DNA from: Cryptomeria japonica
Lineage: Eukaryota; Streptophyta; Pinopsida; Cupressales; Cupressaceae
DNA: 64,000 nucleotides
Direction: 5' to 3'
NCBI RefSeq assembly: GCF_030272615.1
Contig: NC_081406.1
Location: 482,949,900 to 483,013,899, forward strand
The translations under genes were made by a program, and so were the position numbers. Below, one piece after another: positions 1 to 13,451 of the stretch. Under the pieces are notes generated by a model. It was not told where the DNA came from. It was given only the letters and a program-made list of their open reading frames with translations, and did no database searches. Numbering within the stretch: the stretch's first letter is position 1; each line of letters starts with the position of its first letter.

Positions 1-3000
1 TACTTTCCCTATTGGTATCCTTTGTTCTATGCATTGTGTTGTCTTTTGTTGCATAGACAACAATACCCTGTGTACATTCTTGCTTTGAGAAGTTGTCTAA
101 TTTTATTATTTGTAACTTTTTAAACCAAAAAAAAATGTTGCATTTTGTTTATGTCCATTCAAACATGTTTGTGTGTGAATGGGCATCACAAAACCAATTG
201 AAAATTAAGTAATTTGTTAAATTTTACACAATGTGAATGGGCATCACAAAACCAATTGAAAATTAAGTAATTTGTTAAATTTTACACAAAAAACTATGCC
301 TTGCATACTTATCATTTTATCTAGATTAAAAAAACTCAAAGTACATCTAAATGAATTGGAAAAAGTACAATTGATTAAAAAATCTATTCTTATAAACAAT
401 TACAAAATGATAACATAAAATTTAAATAAAATTGATGATTATATTCTAACTTTTAAACTTAATTATTTATATATATATATATGACCAATATTTCAAATCA
501 CACCTAAAAATCTATTATTAGAATAAAGAAAATATATCTGTAGTAATTAAAAAACTTGAATTTTTTATGATCCACATTCAATTCAAGTGCAATAATTTAG
601 TGAAAGAAACTTTATGCACTAAGCTTCCCAAAGATACGTTAGGATTTAGGGGTGGAAAATGTACCAAATTTAAGAAAGCAAAAAGGCAAGGTAAGGGGAT
701 TCACTTGTCATATCAAAACACTAGTGAATGGTCATATCATTTCCTTCACAAGACATTATTAATATTTTCAAGAGGAAATGAGACTTTGTTAAATCATTAA
801 CTATATTTTCAAAAGGAAATGAGAACCGGACAAGGACAAATGTTTTTGTTTTTATTGAAATTAAATATTAAATTTGGCATTTTATAATATCGAGATACAA
901 TAGAAAAATAAGTTTGGGAGGCATGTGTGTATTGAGTCGTCATCTTCAGAAAAACAAAGACTTAAGGGGAGCAAAATGTCACTCTCTAAGACAACGTTGA
1001 TAATAATGTTAGTCTACCCTTAATGAGCGGCCAAGGAAAAATAAATAAATAAATAGAAAGGATGTTAAGTTTTATTTTACTCCAAACATGGCCGACCATA
1101 TCTAGCATATCATTTTTATTTTCTTTTTGGCTATTCTCGACCTGTCATTTGGCATCCTTGTTTTCTTGGCACTCTTCATTTATACTCTTTGGATCACATT
1201 GTCTTTTTGTTTTTGTTTTTTTAAAGGTAATCAATTTGACTTGTGTTCACATTTGTAAGTATAATGGTGAAAATGGTGCATTAACAAGGCATTAAAAGTG
1301 CATTAACAACATATTAGCAGTCCAGCAGTCTAGACTAAAGTTATATATAAATGATCTATTTAATATATATATTTTTATGGTTTAAATCGAGTTTTTAGTT
1401 TAAGTTGAGTTTAAAGAGATCGCGAAAATCTTTTTCCATTAGCTTTATCACCAAGATCATTATTGGGGGGTCTTAGTCCCCAAGGCATTATCACCTTTAT
1501 TCAAACTTGTGAGCACAATAGCCTAGTGAAAGCACACATCCTATAAGAATGTTAACCTAGTAGAGGCACATGACCTACACACACATTGGTCCAATGAGAA
1601 TTTGAACATTGATGGTTGTCACAAAAATGTTATGACTTGACCATTTCACTATTGCCTTTATTGGTTATTTTAATATTAATTTGGTTTATAATATTTTTGA
1701 GTTTCAATTTTATTATTAATTATTTATAAAGATTTGGTTATAATTTTTAAATTTTTTGTTCATTATTTTAAATTTAATTTGTCAACATGGATCAAGGTCA
1801 TTGATTTGAACTTTAGATGTTTAAAATTCATGTTCAATTTTTTTTGTTGCCAACTACTTTCTACTAACTATTGTTAGCCAACCTAGTGCATGTTTCTAAT
1901 TACTTGTGTTCTTGATAGCTGTATTTAAAACCGTTTGTTTACTTTTATGAAGTCATACTAGAATATTTAAAATTTGTTCTCTTATGTATTGGAAACCATG
2001 CTAGAATGTTTAAGAAAATATTTAGGTCAAATAAATTAAACAAGAATATACTATCACTTAGAATTGTAAATTTAGTCAAACTAGGGGCCAAAATGAAGAC
2101 AAAATCACTCTCACAATTTATAATATTATCAAATTTGTTCATTAAAAAATTCCTTGCACAAATTGAAATAGTAAGAGATTGATGCAACTGATTTCTCATA
2201 GTTAACAATCCACCAGATTAATCTTACAACTCATAATTTAAATATGTATGTTAGAGTTGAGTCTATGCATAAAATGACCACTTAAGTGATCACATAAGTG
2301 AGTCTAAACAATACATAATAATATCTATAGGTCAACAAGTGTATAAAACAAGTTCCGAAGTTATGACACTAGAAAAATCAATCATGTTATCTACATTAAA
2401 CATCAAGCTACATTCCCATGCCTTTAGATTAATTTATTTTTATATTTAATTATAATATTTATTACAATTATTAGTTCTAATTATTTATTGTAGCTCAAAT
2501 TTATTTATTATTGAACCTTAATTAATTTCCTTATCCCAATTTATGTAAGTGGTTTGTTGTTATTATATGCTTTGGTGAAACTAACTTTCCTATATCCCAT
2601 ATGATTTTTTTGTAAAGTTTTTCCTTTCACTTAAGACTTTAAAAAATATTTTTAAACAAAATTTATTTTATATATCTCTAATTAATGTTTGGATCCGCCC
2701 TTATTTATTCAACATTGATTTGTCTAAATGGAGATAAAACATTAATTGCATGATCTCTTTGCATTCTACCTACCCTCATTTGTGGATCATTAATATATTT
2801 CATTGTGGACTCCCATTGCCTTTTCTCTTTAACTTATACTTACACTTCTATTAAAAATTTCAATTTGTATAATTTGTAATATATGGTCCCACTATACTTG
2901 TTATACTCATGCTCTTTAATCATGTGTAGATGGTTCTATAATGTCTATGAAGACTTTGATTAATTGTGTATACCTTTCCTACTTTGTTGGCTTATTTAAA

Positions 3001-5104
3001 TTACCTTTTCCTCCATTTTATAATTCTCTTTATTTATCCATGTTCCTTATGTTGATTCTAATTTTCTTATGGATAGGGTTACAGATGGTCTTGAGCATGT
3101 TACCACTTTACCTTTTAGCAAAATTTCTTCAGATCTTATGGAACATGTTTTGTAATGGATATTTGTGACATCGACTTCCCTTCTAATGAGAGTGCAATTC
3201 CCGCTCATGTGTTTTTCTTTTCATCATGTCATTAATATAAATTTGATTATAGCATTAGTTGTATGTTATGATTTGAGAGATTAATCAATGTTAGTGCTTT
3301 GCATTATACCATACTTATTCAATTAAATTCATAGAGAGTATATACATGATTATCACACTTTGAAATTTTATACACACCTTAGGATTCATGTACAAGTGTA
3401 CATGTTGACAAACTAGCTTAATTATGTTTTGTCTATTATCTTTTCTATTATTCTTGATGTGCTTATTGATTGTAGAAAAGTAATAAAGGACCATGGAAAA
3501 TATAAGATACGCTAAGGATAATGTCATGGATATCACTTACTTTCACTTCATTGTTGGGAAGTGTGAGACATCTTTCTATGATTAAATGCTTTTCCTAGTC
3601 TCTATGGTGTAATAGGAGACCCTTTGACTCTTTTGTCTATGTATACTAACATATTTATAGTTGGTTTGTAATTTATGTTAGATTTGCATGATTTCAACAC
3701 ATTTTGGATGAGGAAAGTATGTCTTTTTGTACTTAATTTATTACAAATAAAATATGATATTTATGTCCCTTTAGTACTTTATTTCATTTTTGGAGTTCTT
3801 GTATAATTTATTTTTGTTTCTACTCAAGTGAAAAATGGTTCAAACATCGTGAAACTTCTCTTAGATCCCTTTTTCCTTTCTAATATTTGTTTGGTATATT
3901 ATATTTTTTATGATCTCTTGAATTGGTGTTGGGTCTGAATCTAATTTCTTGTTGAGTTAGGTTTCATTCCTTATAAGAAAGGGAACCCATTAAATTTTTA
4001 GTTATTCTATTATTTGAATATAAAAGTGAAAAAAATCTTGAAAGGAGATTCATGGGAGTTTGAGGATTTGACGAATTTTTTAAATTACTTCCTTTGTGTG
4101 TTTTTGTGTGAAGATTGTGGCTAGTCTTCCTATGGAAGGGCATGCTTCCTATTTGTGTGTTGATGCATTATTGGAGCAAGTTATGAAAATTTACTTCATG
4201 TTTTAATGGAGGTTTTTCTACTTTTTATTTTATGAAGCTTACCTTGTGCTTTGTGGACTTTTCTCAAAGCTTGGGATGATTGAAGGTGGACTCTTCTTCA
4301 CAATCTTCATTTGGTAAATATTTAGAAGAAATAATAGGTTGTTTTTTAATTAATTTTGTTTACTTTATTTCCTTGTTTGAAAGGATTTTTTTGATGCCTT
4401 AAATGGTGGTTTATTTTCTTTTTCTATTTATGCATTTCAATCATTTTTTATTCACATATCATATGTAGAAAAGTTAATGTGTTTATAGGAGCATTTATGT
4501 CCTTGTTCTTTCTTTATGAGAAGTTATGAGAGGCTTGTGAGGGAACATAAATTTTGAATTCCTTGAAGATTATCATGTTAGAATGTTGTGTTTTTTTCTT
4601 AAGACTTGTGTAAGACCTTTGTGTGTGTTTGAGAATGACCTTATTAGTTATGCATTTATGATTATTGTAAATTGATTGAGGCATTCCTAGAGTGGCATAC
4701 ATATTTATTGTGCTTAATGATATAAATATGGTAGGATGAAGCATACGTCTTCCACTATCCCTCTTCTTGAATATTTCTTGGGAGCCTAGTGAGCACATAG
4801 TTTTTTTTGACATAAAAATATAAAGTAGGCTTTTGTATTTTTATGGGTGATGTACCTCAATGTTGTGCCTAAACTAGACATACATTTATGATAAGTTAAA
4901 TGATCACAAAATGGACTATCACATGACCTATAGGGAATGAATAATACTATCTCTCAATTGATCCTATCATGATAGGATTGTTATGTTTATCCATGGGATA
5001 TCCACTCCCTTTTTTTCCATTTTCATTCATCTTTTTCTATATTTTCACACCTTGTTGATTGACAAAATATTAATTTTTTTTAGTTGATTCTTTCTATTAA
5101 GAAA
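1..5104. other. AT-rich sequence without a recognisable gene
   Basis: I see no domain, splice pattern or TE terminus in this stretch. The ORFs here are under 100 codons, lie on both strands and give low-complexity hydrophobic peptides typical of AT-rich non-coding DNA. A short (TA)n run lies near 467-482 and a 58-bp tandem duplication at 174-289. It may be very old TE debris, but I cannot show this. Confidence 0.6.
174..289. repeat. 58-bp perfect tandem duplication
   Basis: Two adjacent copies (174-231 and 232-289) begin with tgtgaatgggcatcacaa and appear identical over all 58 bases. The lack of divergence suggests a recent slippage or unequal-exchange event. No coding role is seen. Confidence 0.9.
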
Positions 5105-5420
5105 ATATATATTGAGGGGGTGAATCAGTATATTCCAATTCTAACTTAATTCAAAAGTAATTACCAATATTAACTTCTCCAAACATCATATAAATTTTTA
5201 AGAGATAAATAATAACACATTGATACAAAAAAAAACACCAGAATTATGTGGAAACCTAGAAGGCAAAAACCCATGGTGTGAATGGCTTTAGAACTATTGC
5301 TAAAACCCAACCACACAAAAGGCATTAAAGAACTTAGAATATTTAGTAGGCACCAACCACCATGAATTTCACCCTTATATGGAGACACCAATCCCTAGAT
5401 GCATTTGCAAACATTGACCT
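5105..5420 (-). repeat. Copia-type LTR remnant (U5 side)
   Basis: Read on the reverse strand, this stretch carries the two landmarks shared by the other copia LTRs in the window. One is a 'catgggtttttgcctt...ggtttccacataa...tggtgtt' block. The other, further on, is 'actgattcaccccctc'. No clean TG...CA ends, PBS or PPT could be placed, so it is an old partial LTR whose U3 side may extend toward 6470. Confidence 0.55.
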
Positions 5421-6508
5421 ACAATATACACCAATCCCCTAAACCAAGATCTAAGCATCATGTAATGCCCACCAAAATACCCTAGAGAAACAACCCATAA
5501 TCTACTAACAAATGGAGATAAAAAAAATTTAAATCATTCAATACTTCTATGTTACCACTAACATTCATTAAATACAACATTAACTATTTACAAGATCACA
5601 TAAAACAACATGAACATCACCATAGAACCATATTACGCAAGCAGAATAAAGCTTTTAAAATTTTATATCACTAAATAAACTCTTACAAATTTATCCATTC
5701 CCTAGGACATCTCAACATCACTACTTGACATATCTCCAACACATCACTTATCCGTCTAGAACATCATATTCTATTAAACAAATAAGATTTCATTTACTTT
5801 CCATACAACTAGGATAAACATTAACACATATGCACAACTTTTTCACATTATATTTTCTTAGGTTCATTTAGAAACACCAAACAAATGTTCCTAATACTCA
5901 TACTTCCATTTATCATAAATACATCATAGATCTATTTAACCTTTTCATCTAGATAACTCCCTCTTACTTAAATAAGATTCAAATACAAATTACAAATCTT
6001 TCCTGCTTAATTCCATAAACATATAGCAATACTATCCCACTAGTCCAATGCATTACAAACTCATAAATGCTAGCTCTTTCCTTTTTCACATAGAACTCAT
6101 AAATTCTTATTACATAATGAATATCCAATACATCAAGGAAAGATCAATGAATACTTCTCCTAATCCACTACATCATATCCTATCTCAATTTCATCTACAA
6201 ATACATGAATATACATAACACAAGGATACATAATCTCCTTTACATATATAAATCATCATGATACAATGCTTCCTTATTTCAAGTACATATAAATCAACTC
6301 CAATAATATCCACATAAAGAAGAATCCAAGAATCTGATCCATGCACGCTTGCATCCAAGAAGAACATCCCAATGGTAGAAGGCAACAAACCACCCAACCA
6401 TGTGGAACCAATTAGGAACCACCCCTTGTGCTAGGAGATGACATGGGGTTCCAAATTATACTCAAGACCTAGGCTGACACCTAACAACCAAAGGAAAGAC
6501 AAATACAA
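5421..6508. other. Unassigned spacer, possibly U3 of the decayed LTR
   Basis: The + strand is poor in G and rich in A, C and T, like the reverse-oriented LTRs on either side, which hints at an LTR or TE origin. No protein domain, repeat or exon is visible. Confidence 0.35.
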
Positions 6509-7727
6509 TGCTAGGATAACCGATGAACAACTAAGAGGGGGGCGTGAATAAGTTGTTAACAGATTATGAAACTTTAAGCACACAAAACCTTTTACCGGAA
6601 TGTATAAACCAAATATCAGAATAGCAGATATATCAATTAAGCACTAACATAAATCATAAACCACATATTATGCATCCACAACACATAACACCAAGATTTG
6701 TACGTGGAAAACCCAATAAAGGGAAAAACCATGGTGGGAAGCCTACCCACAATCAAATGATACTTCTACAGTAAGTATGTGATTACAATAAGGGGCTTGC
6801 ACATGCAGGAAGGCCAACAACCTAGAGCGCACTTCTCATTACAAAGGAGCCTCACTTACTACAAAAGATACCCAGACTACAATCCGGAAATAAGAATGAA
6901 CTAGAAGAATAGCATCGCCTATGCCTGAGTACAGTTATGGTTAAGCTCAATGCCTAAGGTCTTAAACCTCTTACACAAACCCAATTCGATCACCTATGAT
7001 CGACCAAACCTTCTGCATATGAATACAACTTTATTCGCACACAGATAATCTACGACCATGACCAATGATCTAGAAAGAGATCTTACATCATATTTATACC
7101 AACCCAAGACCAAAAATTAGATTGACCACCTAAAAGATAATACAATAAATCCATTACATAAACCCACAAACCAATGATAATCCAAGTCAGCCTAAGACCG
7201 AAACAACATTAACCAAACAATAAATCCAACCGGTAACACATCAGGAGCATCCACCAACATGTTACATAAACTGGTCCATAACCTAATAGAATAGCATTAA
7301 GTTCGGACCCAAAGTAGGTCACCATAAACCAAATACAATACCACCAATCAACTGGAACACGAATAAGATAACCATCACCATTCTGAAAAACCTTTTAGAA
7401 GCCACACCAACACCACTTATCAAATCCATCAAAAGATCTTCAACAAAGCTCTACCAGTAGAACCCTTACCGATAACCAAAAGGCTTACTAGAAAATATGA
7501 TAGCGTATGGATCACCAAATCCTGAACCAACTGAATATGAAACACATCAAAATAAAATGAAAGACCAAACCAATTCCACCAATCAGAATATACCAGAGAT
7601 AAATCTCCTGATCATCATCAAAGTCCAACCACTCTACCGGAACCCGGTAGACAACCAAAGAAGCTAGTGTTGGCATCAATGACAAACATCAATGCAACAC
7701 ATAATTAATTCCTCAAAATTTCCAACA
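6509..7727 (-). repeat. Element C 3' LTR (copia type, about 1219 bp)
   Basis: On the reverse strand this begins TGTTGGAAAT directly after a polypurine tract (7742-7728) and ends ...CCTAGCA at 6509. Its length nearly matches the forward LTR at 12172-13393 (1222 bp). The two share a start block around 'tgttgcattgat', 'gtcattgat.ccaacactag' and the 'accatggtttttccct' block, so they belong to one family. A TATAAATA box lies at 7098-7091. The left boundary rests on a TG/CA match without a confirmed target duplication. Confidence 0.75.
7091..7098 (-). promoter_or_regulatory. TATA box of the element C LTR
   Basis: The reverse strand reads TATAAATA inside the LTR, upstream of the conserved 'accatggtttttccct' block, where a plant LTR promoter would be expected. 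Activity is inferred from position only. Confidence 0.5.
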
Positions 7728-8096
7728 ATCTCCCCCTTTGGCACTGATGGAAACACTAGATGTGAAAAACATCCAAGTGCCAAGAAGTGCCAAACAACTC
7801 TCCCCCAATAGAAGAAATCCAACAAATGATATAACAATGAAGCTTTAACCAAAATAGCCAAACCATAGACTAAACTCTCCCTGTGACTGATATCTCTGTT
7901 AAGCTCTTTTTTTCACATGTAAACCTCTCCCCCTTTGACATTAATGCCAGAAAACTCATATAAACATCAAAGAAAAATCATAGATCCTCTGAACCACATA
8001 GCTGACTACTCCCCCTGAGTAGTAGCACTAAATCATCAATCCGGAATTAATAATAGTTCTGATAATGCATACCAGACTACTGCCAATCAACATCAC
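7728..8096 (-). promoter_or_regulatory. Element C 3' untranslated region with two polypurine tracts
   Basis: On the reverse strand a PPT (aaagggggagat) abuts the LTR start at 7727. A second tract, 'attaatgtcaaagggggag', lies about 200 bp earlier (near 7926-7950). The PPT next to the LTR is the expected primer for plus-strand DNA synthesis. The upstream copy could be a second primer or a duplicated signal. Confidence 0.7.
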
Positions 8097-8327
8097 TCAA
8101 GTCTCAACCAGAGGGGAAAAGACCCCTAATCTGTCTCTAAAGTACTCAAACGATTCCTTGGGAAAAGGTTTAGTGAAGATATCTACAATCTTCTCTTTAG
8201 TGCTCACATAAACCAATCTGACTTCATTTGCTTCCACCTTTTCCTTCAAAAAGTTATACTTGATTGATATGTGCTTTGTCTTATAATGAAATACTAGATT
8301 CTTTGATATGTCAATAGCAGCAGAGTT
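8097..8327 (-). pseudogene. Element C RNase H C-terminal fragment (copia pol)
   Basis: The reverse-strand reading contains NSAAIDISKN, KTKHISIKYNFLKEKVE and VYVSTKEKIVDIFTKPFPKE. These are the end of a Ty1/copia RNase H, corresponding to the usual DNxSAI...KHI...ADIFTKPL series. The fragment starts abruptly because element B is inserted immediately upstream (8327/8328), so the catalytic first half, the RT and everything 5' of it are missing. The frame is intact up to the stop at the LTR-proximal end. It is a broken retrotransposon gene, not a host gene. Confidence 0.9.
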
Positions 8328-9886
8328 TGTTAATTCTATGAGGATCTGGTTAATACTGAGAGGGGGGGGGGGGGGGGGGTGAATCAATATTGACACCATT
8401 TTAAAACTTTAAGCCCAAATCAAACTTACAACAAATCCAACTTCATTTACCACATATGTCAATTCATTAAATAGTACCGGTAATCACTGTAAATCTTTGA
8501 TAAACTGCTATAACCGGTGTATTTAGAAATAATGAATAAGCTAAAGATAATCAATAACATCACATGAAAATCATTCCACACATGAACACCATATTTTTTA
8601 TGCGCAAACCCAAATAGGGAAAAAACCATAGTGGGAGTTAGTAGCCACAAAGATTTGTACTCTTTTGAAGTACGCCCTGTTAGGAGCTTAGCCTTGTTAG
8701 GAGCTTACAATACGCCCTATTAGGAGCAAACCCTGTTAAGAGTCACCTGATTAAGGGATTTGGATGTGCAGCCCGGTTAGGAGCTTAATGACCTATTAGG
8801 ATCAACCTCAGGAGACGATTTACCACTCTTTTTGAGAGCTACCCTGTTAGGGGATTTACAAGATTAAAGCCTATCAAGACCTACTCGGTTAAGGGATTTA
8901 ATCTGCTGCAAGTGTTAGGAAACAACAGTGAAAAAGTGATCTATTACTTGCACTTCTCAACTTTCTATATCATATCCAATTATGTTCCACTATTTACAAC
9001 TCTTAGGCAGATCTCACTCTTCTCTGGTATGGCTTCACACTCTTCTCTAAGACCACCGACATAATGAACATCAACTAATCCAACATAAATAATGCTTTCC
9101 ACTAGGTTGATCATTGAACCCTAAATTACATCATAGATCATCACAAATATTTACAACTCATTATAGATCATCATATGGATCATTACAATCAATTACAAAT
9201 CAATATCAACCATTGAATAATCATAAGTCGTCATAGCACGTCGATTTGGTACAAAGTCAAAACCTTAGATCATTTCGCTAAGCACTTTGCACATTCCCAA
9301 GAAATTCGCTCTACAAATGCGCCAAAAAATATTTCAAACACTTCATGCAGTTTGTGCCACGTTATCATTAACATGTAGACTTGATGTCGATCACCGCCAT
9401 ACCAAAAAGCATTACCGGTTTGATGATTTCTTCACTGGTTCTAAAACCCTACTAAAACCCTGGCAAAACTTCATCAGAAATTAGAAACATGCCTTCCGAT
9501 AGTCATCACAAGATGTGGTTTCGGTCAGATACTCATTTCCATGATAAAAGCTTATATTCAAAACCACAAATCACCAATCATCACCAATCATCTGCTACAA
9601 GTAAAACATCTTTGCATATACCAGTTAAAGTCATATTTCACAATCTTCTATATATTGTCGGTAAACCCTATCTCTGGTAGACTAAATCACTTAGATGAAA
9701 AACCAAACATCAGATAACATCATTAATCATCAGTTTCCATCAATGACAACACAAATAACTAATCAAGTCATCTAATCACAAATCTTAATCTCTTCATCAA
9801 AAATAGTCTTCTATCCTCTACCGGTTTAGTCATCAGACTTCAACTGCATCACCTTATCTGCATCAGTTATGCCAATCATGCCAACA
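8328..9886 (-). repeat. Element B 3' LTR (copia type, 1559 bp)
   Basis: On the reverse strand it starts TGTTGGCATG right after the PPT (agggggagat) and ends ...GAATTAACA at 8328. It includes the conserved 'ctatggttttttccct' and 'ttgattcaccccc' blocks, plus a run of degenerate CCTGTTAGGAGCTT-like repeats (about 8668-8900). The inner end is fixed by the RNase H of element C resuming at 8327. Confidence 0.8.
8362..8379 (+). repeat. G18 homopolymer in the LTR
   Basis: Eighteen consecutive G bases lie at the position where the related LTRs carry 6-9 C/G bases before the LTR end. The run could form a G-quadruplex. Its length may be inflated by slippage or sequencing error. Confidence 0.8.
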
Positions 9887-10182
9887 ATCTCCCCCTTTGG
9901 TATTGATGGCAACACCAATCTGATATACTAATCAAATTGCAACACCATCACTATTACACCATCCCTGCTATTTGTTATCGATATCATATCATCTATGGGT
10001 CTCCTCCTTTTGTTTTCTCCCCCTAAACCAATACTTCTCTATCTTCTCTGATCCTTTTCTTCTCTCAAATCTAATCTTGTTCTTCTTCCAAATCTGATAC
10101 CATCACTGTTATTTACTTCTGCTATCATATCATTTGTCGGTCTCCTCCTTTTGTCTTCTCCCCCTTTGACAACAATGCCAAA
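9887..10182 (-). promoter_or_regulatory. Element B 3' untranslated region with paired polypurine tracts
   Basis: The tract adjoining the LTR reads (reverse strand) 'ataccaaagggggagatt'. A second tract, 'gccattgt..aaagggggag'-like, lies near 10158-10182. The pair has the same arrangement as in elements C and F. Between them is pyrimidine-rich sequence with no ORF. Confidence 0.65.
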
Positions 10183-10477
10183 GGTGTATATGCATCACCA
10201 ATCTTCTTTACTATTGCTTCTATCATCATCATCTCTGCTAACCAAATCAGAACCATTATATCCAATCATTAAATTAGAGCTTTATATCCAAGTTGCTCCC
10301 CCTATGAAGTAGCTTGCACCTCATCAATCCTTAGTGAAGAATAAACATTAGATCCATAGGATTGATGCATCTCCATCATTCTAGTTCTTCCGGTGTAGGG
10401 GTCTAACCCCTAGTTTACCTCTAAGAAACACAAAGGTAGTCTTCGGTACTCTTCACATATTCCATCTTGACTTGTTT

Positions 10478-12150
10478 TTATTGAACTCTTTCCCTTAGAA
10501 AATGATACTTCAATTCAATGTGCTTGGTTCTAGCATGAAGTATAGGATTCTTAGAGATATTTATTGCACTTGTATTATCACAATAGATAGTCACCAGTTC
10601 AGACATGTCTATTTTGAATCCTTCTAGCACATGTCTCATCCATATTGCCAACATGCAATTTATGGATGTGGCAACATACTCTGCTTCAGTTGTAGATTGA
10701 GAAACACATGTTTGTTTCTTTCTCAGCCATGCCACTAATCTTCCACCAAGAAGAAAGGCTCCACTAGTCGTTCTTTTCTGGTCATCCACGTTACTTCCCC
10801 AATCTGCATCAGTAAAGACATCCAAAGTAAAATCTCCTTTATAGGGATACCATAAACCATAGTTTACTATGCCTTTGAGATACCGGAAAATTATCTTCAC
10901 TGCCACCAAATGTGTCTCATTAGGCTCTTTCTAAAATCTGACAACTAATCCAACATCATGAGCAATGTCCAGCCTACTATGAATAACATAGTGCAACTTA
11001 TCAGTCATAGACCTATACTCTTTTTCATAAATAGTAGGAGAATCATCTTGTTTGGATAACTTGCAGCCTGTCACCATCGGTGTTCCTACCAATTTGCAGT
11101 CTTCCATGCCAAATGTCTTCAACACCTCTTTGACATACTTGCTCTGACAAATAAAGATACCACCATCTAGTGCTAGACCTGTAACCTAATAAAGAACTTT
11201 ATTTCACTGATTAGAGACATTTCAAATTCCTTTTTCATTACATCAACAAAATCCATACACATATCATCATTTCCACCAAAAATTATGTCATCTACAAACA
11301 CTTCTGCTATCAACATCTTATCTCCATCAGTCTTCAAAAAAAGGTTGTTGTCCTCACTGGTACGTTGGAATCTAATTTTGATCAGATGTGCATGTAATCT
11401 CTCATACCATGCTCTCGGTGCCTGCTTTAGACCATATAGCACATTATGCAATTTACATACCATGTCTTTATCATCAGATAGAGAAAATCCATCTGGTTGT
11501 TCAATGTAGACTTCTTCTTCTGGAATCCCATTCAGAAAGGTTGATTTGACATCCATTTGATAAACTTTGAATCCCTTATATGCAACAAATGCTAGCAACA
11601 TTCTCACTCCTTTTAATCTAGCAACTGATGCAAAGGTCTCTCCATAACCCTCACCTTCTTCCTATGCATACCCTTTGTAGACTAACCTCGCCTTGTTTCT
11701 TACAATTTTTCCTTCTTCATCCAACTTATTCCTAAAGACCCATTTTGTTCCAATTACATTCTTATCCTCTAGTCTAGGAATAAGTGACCATGTATGATTA
11801 TTCTCCATTTGATTTAATTATTCATTCATTGCATTAACCCAACCATCATCTTTTAGTGTTTCCTTTACTATTTTGGGTTCTATTGTAGATATCAAGCAGT
11901 AGTTTTCTCTGATTTTCCTCCTTGTTTGCACACCAACATTCTTATCACCAATTATTTGCTCTTGTGAATGGTTTAATCTAACATACCTAGGCAATACTGG
12001 TACTAGTTATGCATCTTCTACTTCTTGTTCTTCATTTTCTTCATCACTTCCATCACTTACCGGTTGAGAACCTAATTCTCCATTTGTCGGTTCTTCATTG
12101 TTCTGTGCTTCTGGTTCAATAATCACAAGTTTCTCATCATTTTTTTAGGC
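10478..12150 (-). pseudogene. Element B copia pol remnant: RT and RNase H
   Basis: Reading right to left: a degenerate integrase-RT linker (about 12150-11700), then RT with KVYQMDVKSTFLNG, LYGLKQAPRAWYERL and the catalytic VFVDDIIFGG (within 11607-11173). Next comes the RT thumb (MLKTFGMEDCKLVGTPM, 11125-10931) and RNase H (10909-10478) with FTDADWG, TEAEYVA and IYCDNTSAINISKNP. Ty1/copia order is kept, but several stops and frame changes break it. The integrase, protease, gag and 5' LTR are absent, because element A begins at 12172 in the opposite orientation. Catalytic aspartates of RT and RNase H are still visible, so decay is moderate. Confidence 0.9.
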
Positions 12151-12171
12151 TCAGATCTGCTGGTACCTTCT

Positions 12172-13393
12172 TGTTATCCATTTTGTGGAATTGATTGTGT
12201 TGCATTGATTTTTTGTCATTGATACCAACACTAGTTATTTGGATGATTTACTGGTACCCTTCTGGTCCCAGTAGGTTGAGTGGTTTTTGGTTAACTTGGA
12301 TCCGGCATGATCCGGTAGGCTCCGATACAGTTTGGTGATGGAATTGGCTTGTTCATGATACTCATACACATATTTGGTCAGTTCGTTTTGGTCTGATGAT
12401 CGGATGCTATCCTGCTTGCTTAGAAGCTTAGTTTCTGGTTCCAGCAAGGGTTTCACCACAAAGATTTTGATAAAGATATTTGATGAATTGCATAAGTGGT
12501 GTTGGTGCATCTTTTGGTGGAGTTTCAGGATGTTGTAGATGATCATGTTTGAGACTTGGTAGACAGAGATCATTGTTGAAGTGTGTGGACCTATATTGGG
12601 TCACGGTTGATCTAGGTTATGGACCGACTTTAATGTAACGTGTGGATATGACCTATTGATGTATTTTTGGGATGTCTTATGTGTTAGATATTATTTGTTT
12701 GGTCTAAGACCGACATGGTTTGTAATTATGTAATTGGTTTATTATCTGGTGGCTGACCTAATTGTTTATGGTCAAGGGTTTGTATATATAGATATAATAT
12801 CTCATTGTAGATCATCATGATTATTGTTAGAGGTCATGGTCAAGGAATGTAATGTGCGAATAATGTAATATCATTCAAGTATAGTAGTTGGTTGATCATT
12901 GGAGATCGAATTGGGTTTATGTAAGAGGATTTAGTCCTTCGGTATTGATCTTAACCGAAACTATACTCAGGCATAGGAGATGTTATCTTTTATAGTTCAA
13001 CACTCTTCTGGATTGTAGTCTGGATTTCTATGTAGTCAGTGAGGCTCCTTTTGTGATGACCAGTGCACTCTAGGTTGTTCGCCTTCCTGCAAGTGCAGGC
13101 CCCTCAATTGTAATTCACATACTTATTGCAGAAGTATTATCTGATTGTGGGTAGGCTTCCCACCATGGTTTTTCCCTCTACTGGGTTTCCCACGTACAAA
13201 TCTTGGTGTTATGAGGATGACTTTTATTCTGTGATTATTGTTTATGCTTAATTGGTTTAACTACTATTTTGGTATTAATGTTTTGAGTTCTGGTATTTAA
13301 GTTTAAATTTCTAATGGTTCTGGTAATCTATGACAACTGATTCACCCCCCACCCCCCTCTCAGTTATCTTCTAGTTATTTGAACTGTCTAACA
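12172..13393 (+). repeat. Element A 5' LTR (copia type, 1222 bp)
   Basis: It starts TGTTATCCAT, immediately after the element B pol remnant, and ends ...GTCTAACA, followed one base later by a perfect tRNA-iMet PBS. It carries a TATA box at 12783-12790, the 'accatggtttttccct' block and 'actgattcacccccca'. It is homologous to the element C LTR. The putative 5-bp left flank is CTTCT, but the right end of the element is missing, so no target duplication can be checked. Confidence 0.85.
12783..12790 (+). promoter_or_regulatory. TATA box of element A LTR
   Basis: TATATATA followed by further T/A-rich sequence sits about 600 bp before the LTR end and upstream of the conserved block. This is a plausible Pol II core promoter for the element. 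Position and sequence are the only support. Confidence 0.5.
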
Positions 13394-13395
13394 AT

Positions 13396-13407
13396 TGGTA
13401 TCAGAGC
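13396..13407 (+). promoter_or_regulatory. Primer-binding site of element A (tRNA-iMet)
   Basis: TGGTATCAGAGC is the exact complement of the plant initiator tRNA-Met 3' end. It lies two bases past the LTR end, the standard position for reverse-transcription priming in Ty1/copia elements. Confidence 0.95.
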
Positions 13408-13451
13408 TTTGATCCTTTCTACAGAAAGATTAACCACTTGAGGAAGACCAT

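Noticed and set aside
10478-10909. 143-codon ORF with RNase H motifs as a possible host gene
   Set aside because: It is continuous in order with RT of a copia element, followed by PPT and LTR, and lacks its own gene structure.
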